Positions 16,001 to 24,616 of a stretch of 64,000 nucleotides of DNA are shown here, piece after piece. The position numbers and the translations under genes were made by a program. Each line of letters begins with the position of its first letter. Position 1 is the first letter of the stretch. The notes under the pieces were generated by a model. That model was given only the letters and a program-made list of their open reading frames with translations, made no database searches and had not been told where the DNA came from. Source of the DNA: GCA-2731375 sp964590195 (GTDB lineage: Bacteria; Pseudomonadota; Alphaproteobacteria; GCA-2731375). Location: assembly GCA_964590195.1 (NCBI GenBank), contig CAZPWJ010000010.1:18682-82681 (forward strand). Reading direction: 5' to 3'.

Positions 16001-18091
16001 CTAAGGCAGCTCGATGATGATGTTGCCAAACTCATCCTGCTTGGCGCTTGCATCGGGCGGAACCAGGCAGGTGGCATCATATTCCTCGACAATCAGCGGT
16101 CCGGTGCGCACCGTAGCCAGATCATCGCGGGACAGCACCTGCGCCTCCAGCCAGCCGGTCTCGGGCCCGAAATAGGCCTGACGGCTGCCCGTTTCCGCCG
16201 CCGCCCGCGTGTCCATGCCCTTCAGGCGGTCGGGCACCGGGGGATGGTCCGGGATGGCCCGGCCGATCAATTGCGCGTTGACCAGCATCACGGGTTCCTC
16301 CGGACCGGCGCGGTGGCCATAGGTGCGTTCATGCTCCTGGCCAAAGCGTTCCTCCAGCTCGGCGATTTTCTCGCTATCGAAATCGCCGCTCGGTGCCGGC
16401 ACCGTCAGCTCGAAGATCTGCCCCTTGTAGTGCATGTTCGCGGTTCGGCGGATGTCGATCTGATCCACGCGGTAGCCGTCAGCCATCAGTTGCTCGCGGG
16501 CCTGAGCCTCCAGGCCGCCCCAGATTTCGTCCAGGGCGGCGGGTGTGGTATCGCGCAGCACCTGCATCATGGAGCGGGAATAATGATGCTCCACATCCGC
16601 ATAAAGCAGCCCGAATGATGAAAACAGGCCCGGGTGGGGCGGCACCACGATACGTTTCATGTCCAGGGCCTTGGCCATGCCGGCGGCAAACAGTGGTCCG
16701 TTGCCGCCAAAGGCAAACAAGCCATAGTCGCGGGGGTCCCGGCCCCGCTCGGACGAGATCGCCCGAATGGCCCGGATCATGTTTGAAATGACGATCTGAT
16801 GGGCGCCGTATGCCGCATGGGCCAGATCCAGGCCCATGGGGGTGGCGATCCGTTCCTCGAACACCGCGCGGCTTTTGTCCGCCTGCAATTCCAATTCACC
16901 GCCGACCAGATAGTCCGGATTCAAATAACCCAGGAGGACATTGGCATCGGTGACGGTCGGATCTTCGCCGCCCATGCCATAACAGACAGGGCCGGGCAGG
17001 GCGCCCGCGCTTTGCGGCCCGATCTGCATGGAGCCGCCGGCGTCGATCCAGACCAACGAGCCGCCGCCCGCCCCGACCTCGGCCAGATCAATGGCCGGTA
17101 TTTTCAGGTGATAGCCCGCGCCGCTCATCAGGCGCGAGCCGATCATGATGCCGCCGCCCACCTGATAATCCAGGCTGCGGGTAAAATCGCCGTCTTCGAT
17201 CAGGGACGCCTTGGCCGTGGTGCCGCCCATGTCAAAGGTAATGATGTCGGGCAGATCCAGCTTGCGTGCCAAGGCCTGGGCCCCAACCACGCCGCCGGCG
17301 GGACCGGATTCGATAATATTTGCAGGCTTGCGCTCCGCCACATCGGCGTTGATCAGGCCGCCGTTGGATTGCATCAACAACAACGGTGCCTCAATCGCCG
17401 CGCCTTTCAGGCGGGCGCTCAACTGTTGCAGATACTGACTGACGATGGGCATGACATAGGCGTTGATCACCGTCGTCGATGTGCGCTGATACTCCGATAT
17501 CTCGGGCAGCACATCGGCGGATATGCAATGCAGCAGGTCCGGTGCCAGGCGTTCGATCACCTCCTTAATGGCGCGCTCGTGCTCTCCATTGGCGTAGGAA
17601 TTGATCAGGCAGACAGCGATGGTCTCCACATTCTCGTCCAACAGCCGGCGTACCGCGCGTTCGACCTCGTCCAGGTCAAGGGGCACTTCCACCTCGCCCC
17701 GGTTGTTGACCCGCTCGCTCACGCCCAGGCGCAGGTAGCGCTCGGCCAGGGGTGGTGGTTTTTCCCAATGCAGGTCGTACAGCCGCGGCATGCGCAGGGT
17801 GCGGATTTCCAGCACGTCGCGAAAGCCTTCCGTGGTGATCAGGCCGGTCTTGGCGCCCTTGTGCTCCAGGATCGCGTTGGAGGCGACAGTGGTGCCGTGC
17901 AGCACCTCGTCGATCTGATCCGCCGCCAAGCCCGCCGTGTCGAAGACACTGGACAGACCATCCACGATGGCCACTTCATATTCGCCCACGGTGGAGGGGA
18001 CTTTCTTGGTATACAGCGTACCGTCCTGGCCCAACAGGACCAGATCCGTGAAGGTGCCGCCGATGTCCGCGCCTACTCTGAACTTCGCCAT
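16001..18091 (-). CDS. Hydantoinase/oxoprolinase subunit A (HyuA family)
   Basis: This 696-residue protein has the HyuA layout: an N-terminal ASKHA-type nucleotide-binding start (RVGADIGGTFTDLV), HGTTVASNAILE, then the central hydantoinase_A domain (ESGPAGGVVGAQ, ITFDMGGTTAKASLI, GGGSLVWID) and a C-terminal domain. The family performs ATP-dependent opening of N-methylhydantoin, 5-oxoproline or related lactams, and includes acetone and acetophenone carboxylase subunits. It starts 3 nt after the hyuB-like gene ends, so the two are translated together. The substrate cannot be read from sequence. Confidence 0.9.
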   Translation of the reverse strand: MAKFRVGADIGGTFTDLVLLGQDGTLYTKKVPSTVGEYEVAIVDGLSSVFDTAGLAADQIDEVLHGTTVASNAILEHKGAKTGLITTEGFRDVLEIRTLRMPRLYDLHWEKPPPLAERYLRLGVSERVNNRGEVEVPLDLDEVERAVRRLLDENVETIAVCLINSYANGEHERAIKEVIERLAPDLLHCISADVLPEISEYQRTSTTVINAYVMPIVSQYLQQLSARLKGAAIEAPLLLMQSNGGLINADVAERKPANIIESGPAGGVVGAQALARKLDLPDIITFDMGGTTAKASLIEDGDFTRSLDYQVGGGIMIGSRLMSGAGYHLKIPAIDLAEVGAGGGSLVWIDAGGSMQIGPQSAGALPGPVCYGMGGEDPTVTDANVLLGYLNPDYLVGGELELQADKSRAVFEERIATPMGLDLAHAAYGAHQIVISNMIRAIRAISSERGRDPRDYGLFAFGGNGPLFAAGMAKALDMKRIVVPPHPGLFSSFGLLYADVEHHYSRSMMQVLRDTTPAALDEIWGGLEAQAREQLMADGYRVDQIDIRRTANMHYKGQIFELTVPAPSGDFDSEKIAELEERFGQEHERTYGHRAGPEEPVMLVNAQLIGRAIPDHPPVPDRLKGMDTRAAAETGSRQAYFGPETGWLEAQVLSRDDLATVRTGPLIVEEYDATCLVPPDASAKQDEFGNIIIELP

Positions 18092-18094
18092 GAT

Positions 18095-19882
18095 CTACGC
18101 ACCCTCCACGGATGTGGGTTCCTGCCACATGACCTTTGGTTGCTCGCCGCTTCTGCCCGCGCGCAAGGCCGCCCGTTGAGTCTCCGTCGCCGCCGCATCG
18201 ACGCACCAACTGTTGGTATCGACCACCACGCCGTAATCGGCGAAGGCGGCACCTGGGCTGACCAGTTCGTTGCGTACGTCGACAAGAACCTTGTCCGGGT
18301 CGCGCTCCAACGGATCACCCCAGCCGCCGCCGCCGGCCAGGTCATGACGGAACACCGTGCCGTGGCCGATGTTCATGGTGATCTTGGATTCCAGGGGGCG
18401 GTTTTCGCCATCCGGGTTCAGACTGTTGGCCGATGCCTTGCCGGGATAGCCGCCGTACAGGCCGTAGGGGCGAAAGTCGCGCCGGTCAGAGCGGACCTGC
18501 AAAATGGCTTCTTTCTCCAGAAAACGGTAATCCTTGCGGAACGGCGCCCCGCCCCGGTATTTGCCCGGCCCGGCCCGGTCAGGGACGAACTCATAACGCA
18601 AAATCTGCATGGGCTGTTCGGTCTCGATCACCTCGATGGATTGCGAGGCCATGTTGGCGAACATGTTGGAATTGCCTTGCAGGCCGTCCGCCCAGGGCCG
18701 CCCGCCATGGGTGCCGCAGGAAAAATCAACGTAGATATAGGGCTGACGCTGGTCATCGTAGCCGCCGATGGAGACACCGGTATTGCCGCCGTCGGATGCG
18801 GCGCAGACCCGGTCGGGCAGCATCATGGCCAGGGCGCCGAACATGCAATCACCCATGCGGAAACCAGTCAGGCCGCGGGCAGCACAGGCCGCGGGCAGCA
18901 CCATGTTGGTAATGGTGGCGGGCGGTGCGATCACCTTGATGACCCGGAAGACGCCCTCGTTGGAGGGAATGTTCAGCGGCAGGATACAGCGGATGGCGCC
19001 CACGGAATGGGCCACGGTAAAGGAAAGCGAGCTGTTGATGGCGCCCTTGACCTGGGGCGAACTGCCGGTCCAGTCCACGGTCATCTCGTCGCCGGACTTG
19101 GTGATGGTGACGAACAGGCGGATCGGTTGCTTCAGATCAATACCGTCATCGTCGATCCAGTCCTCGAAGCTCCATTCGCCATCGGGCAATTCGGCCACCG
19201 CCGCGCGGGTCAGGCGCTCGGCATAGTCGATCACCTCTTCCATATACAGCGCCACCTTGTCGGCGCCGTACCGGCGCAACAGGTCGCCGAATTGCGTCTC
19301 GGCGATATGGCAGGCCGCCAGTTGCGCCCGTAGATCGCCCATCACTTGGATCGGTATGCGTACGTTTTTCTCGATCAGGGACCACATGGTCTCGTTGCGC
19401 ACGCCCTTGTCGAACAGCTTCAGGGGCGGGATGCGCAGGCCTTCCTGATAGATCTCGGTGGAGTCGGAGGCGTTCGAGCCGGGCACCCGCCCGCCCACGT
19501 CGGAATGGTGGCTGATGGTGGCGGCGAAGGCGACGCGGCGGTCGCCATCGAACAAGGGCTGAAAGATAAAGATGTCCGGCAGATGCATGCCGCCATCAAA
19601 AGGATCGTTCATGATGAACATATCGCCCGGATGGATATCGCCGGCGAAGCGTTCCACCACCACCGCCAGGGCGGCGGGGATGGAGCCGAGATGTCCCGGC
19701 AGGGTCAGGCCCTGGGCCACCATCTTGCCGTCCGCATCCGCCAGGGCGGTGGAGAAATCCATATTGTCGCGCAGCACGCCCGAATAGGTGGTGCGGCAAA
19801 CGGTCACCGCCATCTCGTCGCCGATGGCGAATATGGCGTTCTTGAACAGCTCGAACTCAATCGGATCTTCGATTTTGGCCAT
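18095..19882 (-). CDS. Hydantoinase/oxoprolinase subunit B (HyuB family)
   Basis: This 595-residue protein matches HyuB: KIEDPIEFELFKNAIFAIGDEMA near the start, VAQGLTLPGHLGSIPAAL, DIHPGDMFIMNDPFDGGMHLPD, and the glycine-rich FRGGAPF-type end region. It forms the catalytic partner of the A subunit at 16001-18091. The ATG at 19882 is taken because AGGAAT precedes it at good distance; the ATG at 19900 overlaps that site. The gene is divergent from a substrate-binding protein, suggesting uptake and hydrolysis of the same compound. Confidence 0.9.
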   Translation of the reverse strand: MAKIEDPIEFELFKNAIFAIGDEMAVTVCRTTYSGVLRDNMDFSTALADADGKMVAQGLTLPGHLGSIPAALAVVVERFAGDIHPGDMFIMNDPFDGGMHLPDIFIFQPLFDGDRRVAFAATISHHSDVGGRVPGSNASDSTEIYQEGLRIPPLKLFDKGVRNETMWSLIEKNVRIPIQVMGDLRAQLAACHIAETQFGDLLRRYGADKVALYMEEVIDYAERLTRAAVAELPDGEWSFEDWIDDDGIDLKQPIRLFVTITKSGDEMTVDWTGSSPQVKGAINSSLSFTVAHSVGAIRCILPLNIPSNEGVFRVIKVIAPPATITNMVLPAACAARGLTGFRMGDCMFGALAMMLPDRVCAASDGGNTGVSIGGYDDQRQPYIYVDFSCGTHGGRPWADGLQGNSNMFANMASQSIEVIETEQPMQILRYEFVPDRAGPGKYRGGAPFRKDYRFLEKEAILQVRSDRRDFRPYGLYGGYPGKASANSLNPDGENRPLESKITMNIGHGTVFRHDLAGGGGWGDPLERDPDKVLVDVRNELVSPGAAFADYGVVVDTNSWCVDAAATETQRAALRAGRSGEQPKVMWQEPTSVEGA

Positions 19883-19970
19883 TGTGCGGGAATTCCTCAT
19901 ATGACGTTTGCCTTAACTTTGCCGGGCCAGCGGCATTCCGTCCAGTCTGAATGTCGGCTACCCTATCCAG

Positions 19971-20906
19971 ATGAGCAAACCAATTGTCCTCTATGAAAAC
20001 ATGCGAACGGTGGTTTACGTGCCGTTCTATCTGGCCGTGGTTCGCGGCGACTGGGCCGCCGAAGGCATCGATGTCTCGGTACAAACCTCGCCCAACACGC
20101 CTGAAACCGCCCAGGGCCTGATCGATGGCCGGGCCGATGTCTCCTGGGGCGGGCCCATGCGGGTGATGCTGCATCATGACAGGGACCGGGACTGCCCCCT
20201 GGTCTGTTTCGCCCAGATCGTGGCCCGCGATCCATCGATCCTGGTCGGGCGGGAACCGAACGAGCGTTTCCGCTTCGCTGATCTGGCGGGCCTGCGGGTC
20301 GGCGCCATGACCGAGGTGCCGACGCCCTGGATGACCCTGCAGGACGACATACGCCGCGCCGGCGTTGACCTGGACAGCATTCATTGGGTGAAGGATCAAA
20401 GCATGGCCGAATGCGCCGCCGCCTTCCGCGCCGGTGAACTGGACGTGGTGCATATTTTCGAGCCCCACGCGGATGCCTTGGTGCAAGAGGGCAACGGCCA
20501 CATCTGGCACCGCGGCGCCCAGCGCGGCGACAGCGCATGGACCTCGTTCTACACCACCCAGGCCTTTACCCAAGCCCAGCCGGGCACCTGCCGGGCCCTG
20601 GTGCGCGGTATCGAACGGGCCCTGGCGGTTCTGCACGGCGAAAGCGCAGAGGAAATCGCCACACAAGTGATCGATTACTTCCCCGGTCTGAGCATCGAGG
20701 CCCTGGCCCGCATGATCCATGGCTACCGCGCCTCGGGCCTGTGGGTACGCACGACAGAGCTGCCGGCCGAGGCCTTCGTGCGCCTGAAGTCCGCCATGAT
20801 ATCAGGCGGTTTGATCAGCTATGATGCGCCCTATGACAGGCTTATCGTGACAGACTTGCCGGATCAGGGCGGATGGCCTAATGATCGGCCAAAGTCACAT
20901 TCTTAA
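19971..20906 (+). CDS. NMT1/THI5-like substrate-binding protein without a signal peptide
   Basis: This 311-residue protein has the periplasmic-binding fold of the NMT1/SsuA group (VVYVPFYLAVVRGDWAAEGIDV, GRADVSWGGPMRV, LAGLRVGAMTEVPTPWM). Such proteins usually feed ABC importers of nitrate, taurine, pyrimidine precursors or aromatics. There is no N-terminal signal sequence: the domain starts at residue 5. No permease or ATPase gene is adjacent. It may be cytoplasmic (as the yeast THI5 enzyme is), or an upstream start may be missed. Divergent with hyuBA and 14 nt from the aldehyde dehydrogenase gene. Confidence 0.75.
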   Translation: MSKPIVLYENMRTVVYVPFYLAVVRGDWAAEGIDVSVQTSPNTPETAQGLIDGRADVSWGGPMRVMLHHDRDRDCPLVCFAQIVARDPSILVGREPNERFRFADLAGLRVGAMTEVPTPWMTLQDDIRRAGVDLDSIHWVKDQSMAECAAAFRAGELDVVHIFEPHADALVQEGNGHIWHRGAQRGDSAWTSFYTTQAFTQAQPGTCRALVRGIERALAVLHGESAEEIATQVIDYFPGLSIEALARMIHGYRASGLWVRTTELPAEAFVRLKSAMISGGLISYDAPYDRLIVTDLPDQGGWPNDRPKSHS

Positions 20907-20920
20907 GAGCAGGATACGCC

Positions 20921-22345
20921 ATGTATATCAACGGCAACTGGGCCACCGCCGCCGACGCGGAATTCGAAATCCTCAACCCGGCCACGGGCGCCGTGATCCA
21001 ATCCCTGCCCGATGGTGGCGGCGAGGCCGCGCGGGCGGCCATCGACGCTGCGGCCGAGGCGTTCAAGACATGGCGCGCCACCACGCCGTACCAGCGGGCG
21101 GAATTCCTCATGCGGGCCCATGCCCTGATGTTGGAGCGCCAGGAGGATCTGGCCAAGGTGATGACGGCGGAACAAGGCAAGCCCCTGCGGGCCGCCATGA
21201 CGGAAGTGAAATACGCATCCGATTTCCTGCAGTGGTTCGCCGAGGAAGGCAAACGGGTCTATGGCGAGATCATTCCCTCGGCTCGCGCCGATCAGCGCTT
21301 TCACGTGCTGCACCAGCCCGTGGGCGTGGTCGCGGCCATTACGCCGTGGAATTATCCCATATCCATGATCACCCGAAAGCTGGGCCCGGCCCTGGCCGCC
21401 GGTTGCACCGTGGTCCTGAAACCGGCGGAGGCAACGCCCCTGACGGCGGTGGAAACCTTCAAGATTTTCGAGGATGCGGGCTTCCCAGCTGGCGTGGTCA
21501 ATCTGGTCACCGGCGCCGATCCCAAACCCATTGGCGATGAATTCACCACCAATCCCAAAGTGGCCAAGCTGACCTTCACCGGCTCCACCGCCGTGGGCAA
21601 GATGCTGGCCGGCAAGGCCGCCGCCAACATGAAGCGCGTGAGCTGCGAACTGGGCGGCCATGCGCCGTTTATCGTATTGAAGGATGCCGATCCGGTACAT
21701 GCGGCCAAGGGCCTGCAACTGGTGAAATTCCTCAACACCGGCCAGGCCTGCATCAGCCCGAACCGGGTCTTTGTCCATCGCGACGTATTGGCGCCTTTCC
21801 TGGAAACCTTTGCTGGCCGGGTCGGCGGCATGAAGGCGGGCAACGGCATGGAACAGGGCGTCACCATTGGCCCCCTGGTCAACGAAGCAGCCGTGGCCAA
21901 GGTGGAGAACCAGGTCAAGGACGCGGTCGCCAAGGGCGCCGAGGTTCTGTGCGGCGGTGAACGCCTGACGGATGGCGACCTGGGACAGGGCCATTTCTTC
22001 GCGCCAACCGTGTTGAACAATGTCACCCCCGATATGCTGATCTATCGCGAGGAAACTTTTGGTCCCGTCGCCGCCGTGGTGCCCTTTGATGACGACGACG
22101 ACGTCCTGGCCATGGCCAACGACACCCATTACGGCCTGGCGGCGTATGTCTACAGCCAGAACCTGACCCAGGCCATGCGCCTGTTCGAGGGCCTGGAATT
22201 CGGCATCATCGGCATCAACGACATCAATCCAGCCTCCGCCGCCGCGCCGTTTGGCGGCATGAAAGACAGCGGCCTGGGCCGGGAAGGCAGCCGCGAAGGC
22301 ATTCAGGAATATCTGGAAACCAAGGTCGGCGGCTTCAGTATCTAG
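20921..22345 (+). CDS. NAD(P)-dependent aldehyde dehydrogenase, succinate-semialdehyde type
   Basis: This 474-residue protein is a full-length ALDH, closest in motifs to GabD-like succinate-semialdehyde dehydrogenases. It has ITPWNYPISMITRKLGPALAAG, the FTGSTAVGK nucleotide site, the general base Glu in SCELGGHAP, and the catalytic Cys in NTGQACISPN. The C-terminal AAPFGGMKDSGLGREG is standard. AGGA precedes the ATG. It lies directly after the substrate-binding protein and likely oxidises an aldehyde from the compound handled by that protein and HyuAB. Confidence 0.88.
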   Translation: MYINGNWATAADAEFEILNPATGAVIQSLPDGGGEAARAAIDAAAEAFKTWRATTPYQRAEFLMRAHALMLERQEDLAKVMTAEQGKPLRAAMTEVKYASDFLQWFAEEGKRVYGEIIPSARADQRFHVLHQPVGVVAAITPWNYPISMITRKLGPALAAGCTVVLKPAEATPLTAVETFKIFEDAGFPAGVVNLVTGADPKPIGDEFTTNPKVAKLTFTGSTAVGKMLAGKAAANMKRVSCELGGHAPFIVLKDADPVHAAKGLQLVKFLNTGQACISPNRVFVHRDVLAPFLETFAGRVGGMKAGNGMEQGVTIGPLVNEAAVAKVENQVKDAVAKGAEVLCGGERLTDGDLGQGHFFAPTVLNNVTPDMLIYREETFGPVAAVVPFDDDDDVLAMANDTHYGLAAYVYSQNLTQAMRLFEGLEFGIIGINDINPASAAAPFGGMKDSGLGREGSREGIQEYLETKVGGFSI

Positions 22346-22380
22346 CGCAATTTTCCGACAGAATGTGATATGGTCCGGTT

Positions 22381-22602
22381 ATGACAAAACTTCTTGATAA
22401 AGCAGTCGAACACATTCGCACCATGTCGCCTGAGCGGCAGGACGAGGCGGCTGAAATTTTGTTGGGTTTTTCCGAGCGGGACCTTGGGACGGTAAAATTG
22501 TCCGATGATCAAGTCGCGGAAGTGCGGCGGCGGCTGAAGGAGCCCGCCGTCTATGCAACGGACGAGCAGGTGGCGGCGCTGTTTCAGAAAATGGGTGCAT
22601 GA
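22381..22602 (+). CDS. Antitoxin of a ParE-type toxin-antitoxin pair
   Basis: This is a 73-residue acidic protein (MTKLLDKAVEHIRTMSPERQ...) ending KMGA. The family ('addiction module antitoxin', with a SPERQDEAAE-type helix) is common upstream of RelE/ParE toxins in alphaproteobacteria. Its stop overlaps the toxin start by 4 nt (ATGA). It should bind and neutralise the toxin and repress the operon; the DNA-binding element is not obvious in this short sequence. Confidence 0.75.
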   Translation: MTKLLDKAVEHIRTMSPERQDEAAEILLGFSERDLGTVKLSDDQVAEVRRRLKEPAVYATDEQVAALFQKMGA

Positions 22603-22874
22603 GGGAAATTCGGTATCGGCTCACCGCCCTCGCCGATCTTGCTCATATTCACGCCCACATCGGCGAGGATGATCCGAACGCTGCGGCATCAGTTGTGCGG
22701 CGCATTCGGGGCGCGGCGAAGCGTCTGGAACTGTTTCCAAATTCCGGACGCATTGGCACCGTGCTGGATACATTTGAACTGGTTATACCCGGCCTTCCAT
22801 ACATCGCGGTCTATCTTTTCAATGACGATGTGATCGATATCGTCGCGGTATTTCATTCATCTCAAGATGGCTGA
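22599..22874 (+). CDS. ParE/RelE family toxin
   Basis: This 91-residue protein has the ParE-like pattern: YRLTALADLAHIHAHI helix, the AKRLELFPNSGRIG turn and the FELVIPGLPYIAVYLFNDDVIDIVAVFHSSQDG end, which is the conserved core of the RelE/ParE superfamily. ParE members poison DNA gyrase; RelE members cleave mRNA. The PNSGR and HSSQDG features favour ParE. It overlaps the antitoxin gene by 4 nt and is flanked by metabolic genes, so the pair looks like a small mobile insertion. Confidence 0.85.
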   Translation: MREIRYRLTALADLAHIHAHIGEDDPNAAASVVRRIRGAAKRLELFPNSGRIGTVLDTFELVIPGLPYIAVYLFNDDVIDIVAVFHSSQDG

Positions 22875-22885
22875 ATGATGGCCGC

Positions 22886-23860
22886 CTAAATCACCTGATT
22901 GTACAACTCCTCCTCACCTCGGCTAAGGCGGTTCAGGTTTTCCAGCAGGATGTCGATGACGTTGTCTTCGTACTTGGTGGTCTCGCCGCCGGTGTGCGGC
23001 GTCAGGATGACATTTTCCAGGGACCACAGGGCCGAGTCCGGACCCAAGGGCTCGGGCACGGTGACGTCGATGCCGGCGCCTGCGATGCCGCCCCCATTGC
23101 TACCTTGGCGCAGGGCTTCGACCAACGCCGCCTCGTCGACGCAGCCGCCGCGCGCCACGTTGATCAGATAGGACGACGGCTTCATCGCCCCGAGGGCCGC
23201 GCCGTCGATGACGTTGCGGGTTTCTTCCGTCAACGGACAGGTCAGCACGGTGACGTCGGCCCGGGGCAAGAGATCCACCAGGGCCTCGGACGGATGCAAC
23301 TCGTCCACATATTCGTTGGGCGCCGAAACATCCCGTTTCAGGCCGATCACGGTCATATCGAAAGCCTTGGCCAGCCGCGCCAGACGGCTGCCGATCTTAC
23401 CCAGGCCGAAAATTACCATGGTCTTGCCGGGCAGTTCGTCCTCGCGCTTCGCCAAATCCGAAATCATGCCCCGCCAAATACCCTGGCGCTGGTTGTCCCG
23501 GCCGGTGTGGATCTGCCGGGTCAGGGCCAGCAGCAGCGCCATGGCATGATCGCTGACCCCATTGACATTGATGCCGCTGGCGTGCGCCAGGCGTACGCCC
23601 TTGGCGCGCACCGCATCCAGATCGAACATGTCATAGCCGGCGCCGCAAACCTGGGCAAAGCGCAGTTTGTCGGCATGGGGCAACAGGGCATTGTCCCAAT
23701 AGCCCGAGACGACAATGACGTCGCCCTCGCCAATGCGGACGCGCAGGTCCTCGCGGGTCCAGGTTTGAAAATGCTTGATGCCGGTCTGGCGCAGATCGAA
23801 CAGGGTCGACAGCTGATAGGCGGGATGGGCGAAATGGATGGTGATGTCTTTTAGGTTCAT
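22886..23860 (-). CDS. D-2-hydroxyacid dehydrogenase (NAD)
   Basis: This 324-residue enzyme belongs to the D-isomer-specific 2-hydroxyacid dehydrogenases. The NAD-binding domain shows GLGKIGSRLARLAKAF; the catalytic residues are in NVARGGCVDE (Arg), the VPEPLGPDSALW segment (Glu) and TPHTGGET (His). It should interconvert a 2-ketoacid and a D-2-hydroxyacid, for example glyoxylate/hydroxypyruvate-type substrates. It starts 4 nt after the upstream gene ends, suggesting one operon. Confidence 0.88.
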   Translation of the reverse strand: MNLKDITIHFAHPAYQLSTLFDLRQTGIKHFQTWTREDLRVRIGEGDVIVVSGYWDNALLPHADKLRFAQVCGAGYDMFDLDAVRAKGVRLAHASGINVNGVSDHAMALLLALTRQIHTGRDNQRQGIWRGMISDLAKREDELPGKTMVIFGLGKIGSRLARLAKAFDMTVIGLKRDVSAPNEYVDELHPSEALVDLLPRADVTVLTCPLTEETRNVIDGAALGAMKPSSYLINVARGGCVDEAALVEALRQGSNGGGIAGAGIDVTVPEPLGPDSALWSLENVILTPHTGGETTKYEDNVIDILLENLNRLSRGEEELYNQVI

Positions 23861-23864
23861 GAGC

Positions 23865-24494
23865 TCAAAATATCGGTAGGGCCGGATAGGCGATGGTGGC
23901 GGTGATGTATTGGTTGCGGTCCTGGAAGCGCTGCATGGAGGGGGCCGATTCAGCGACGGGATTGTTCCACCACCGTGACGCTTCCCAAACAGACAGATCG
24001 GCGTAGCGGGTCAACAGCAAGGTCTTGCTATCTGGTGCGGCAACCTCGCGGCTGCGGAAAAAGCCGCAGATGTTGACGTCGAAGACCTCTTCCATGTTCG
24101 GCCAGGCGGCCTCGGACAGATCGCAAAACGGCTGCCAGTCCGCCGCCGGTACGTCGAACCAGCGAAAGACATAGACACCTTCAAAGGTTGGCGCCGCATC
24201 ATCGGTGGGGCGCACCGTGGCGTCCATCATATGGCGGTCGGAACCCGTAACCGGCCCGCCCGACAGCATATGGGCGGGAGGTACCGAGCGGGCCGTGGGC
24301 TCGTCCGGCCAGGCGGTGATGGCAAGGCCTTCATCGCGGGCCAGGCCCAGACCCACCAGACTGCGCCAACAGCCGAACAGCTTGCCGCCATGGGCCTGTG
24401 CCCGCTCGGCAAAGACCGCTCGGACCGCATCCGCATCGGTCTGCAAGGCCCGTTGCTTGGTGTCGTAGCGGCAATATTCGAATGTCTTGAACAT
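23865..24494 (-). CDS. Uncharacterised protein, possible dimeric alpha-beta barrel
   Basis: This 209-residue protein (MFKTFEYCRYDTKQRALQTDADAV) is not recognised with certainty. Two related halves are suggested: VGLGLARDEGLAITAWPDEP in the first, VYVFRWFDVPAADWQPFCDLSEAAWPN-like sequence in the second, ending in a tryptophan-rich strand. This resembles NIPSNAP/EthD-type alpha-beta barrel proteins, which often accompany oxygenases. It is divergent from an HpaB-like monooxygenase and precedes the 2-hydroxyacid dehydrogenase by 4 nt. Confidence 0.6.
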   Translation of the reverse strand: MFKTFEYCRYDTKQRALQTDADAVRAVFAERAQAHGGKLFGCWRSLVGLGLARDEGLAITAWPDEPTARSVPPAHMLSGGPVTGSDRHMMDATVRPTDDAAPTFEGVYVFRWFDVPAADWQPFCDLSEAAWPNMEEVFDVNICGFFRSREVAAPDSKTLLLTRYADLSVWEASRWWNNPVAESAPSMQRFQDRNQYITATIAYPALPIF

Positions 24495-24616
24495 CCGTCC
24501 TAGCTCTCCCGGTATTTATGGATATGCTCGGTAGCCAGTCCCGCTGGTTCAGCACATCCATGGGGTGTTGGTTTGGGGCGACTATAGCGCCTTTTGGGAG
24601 GAAATGGGGGAAAGCC

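Noticed and set aside
16799..19333. 844-codon plus-strand ORF antisense to hyuAB
   Set aside because: It is a high-GC shadow frame opposite two clear family members, rich in His, Gln, Gly and Arg with no domain of its own. The same applies to the long antisense frames at 9220-10710 and 14308-15978 (upstream of the DUF411 start).
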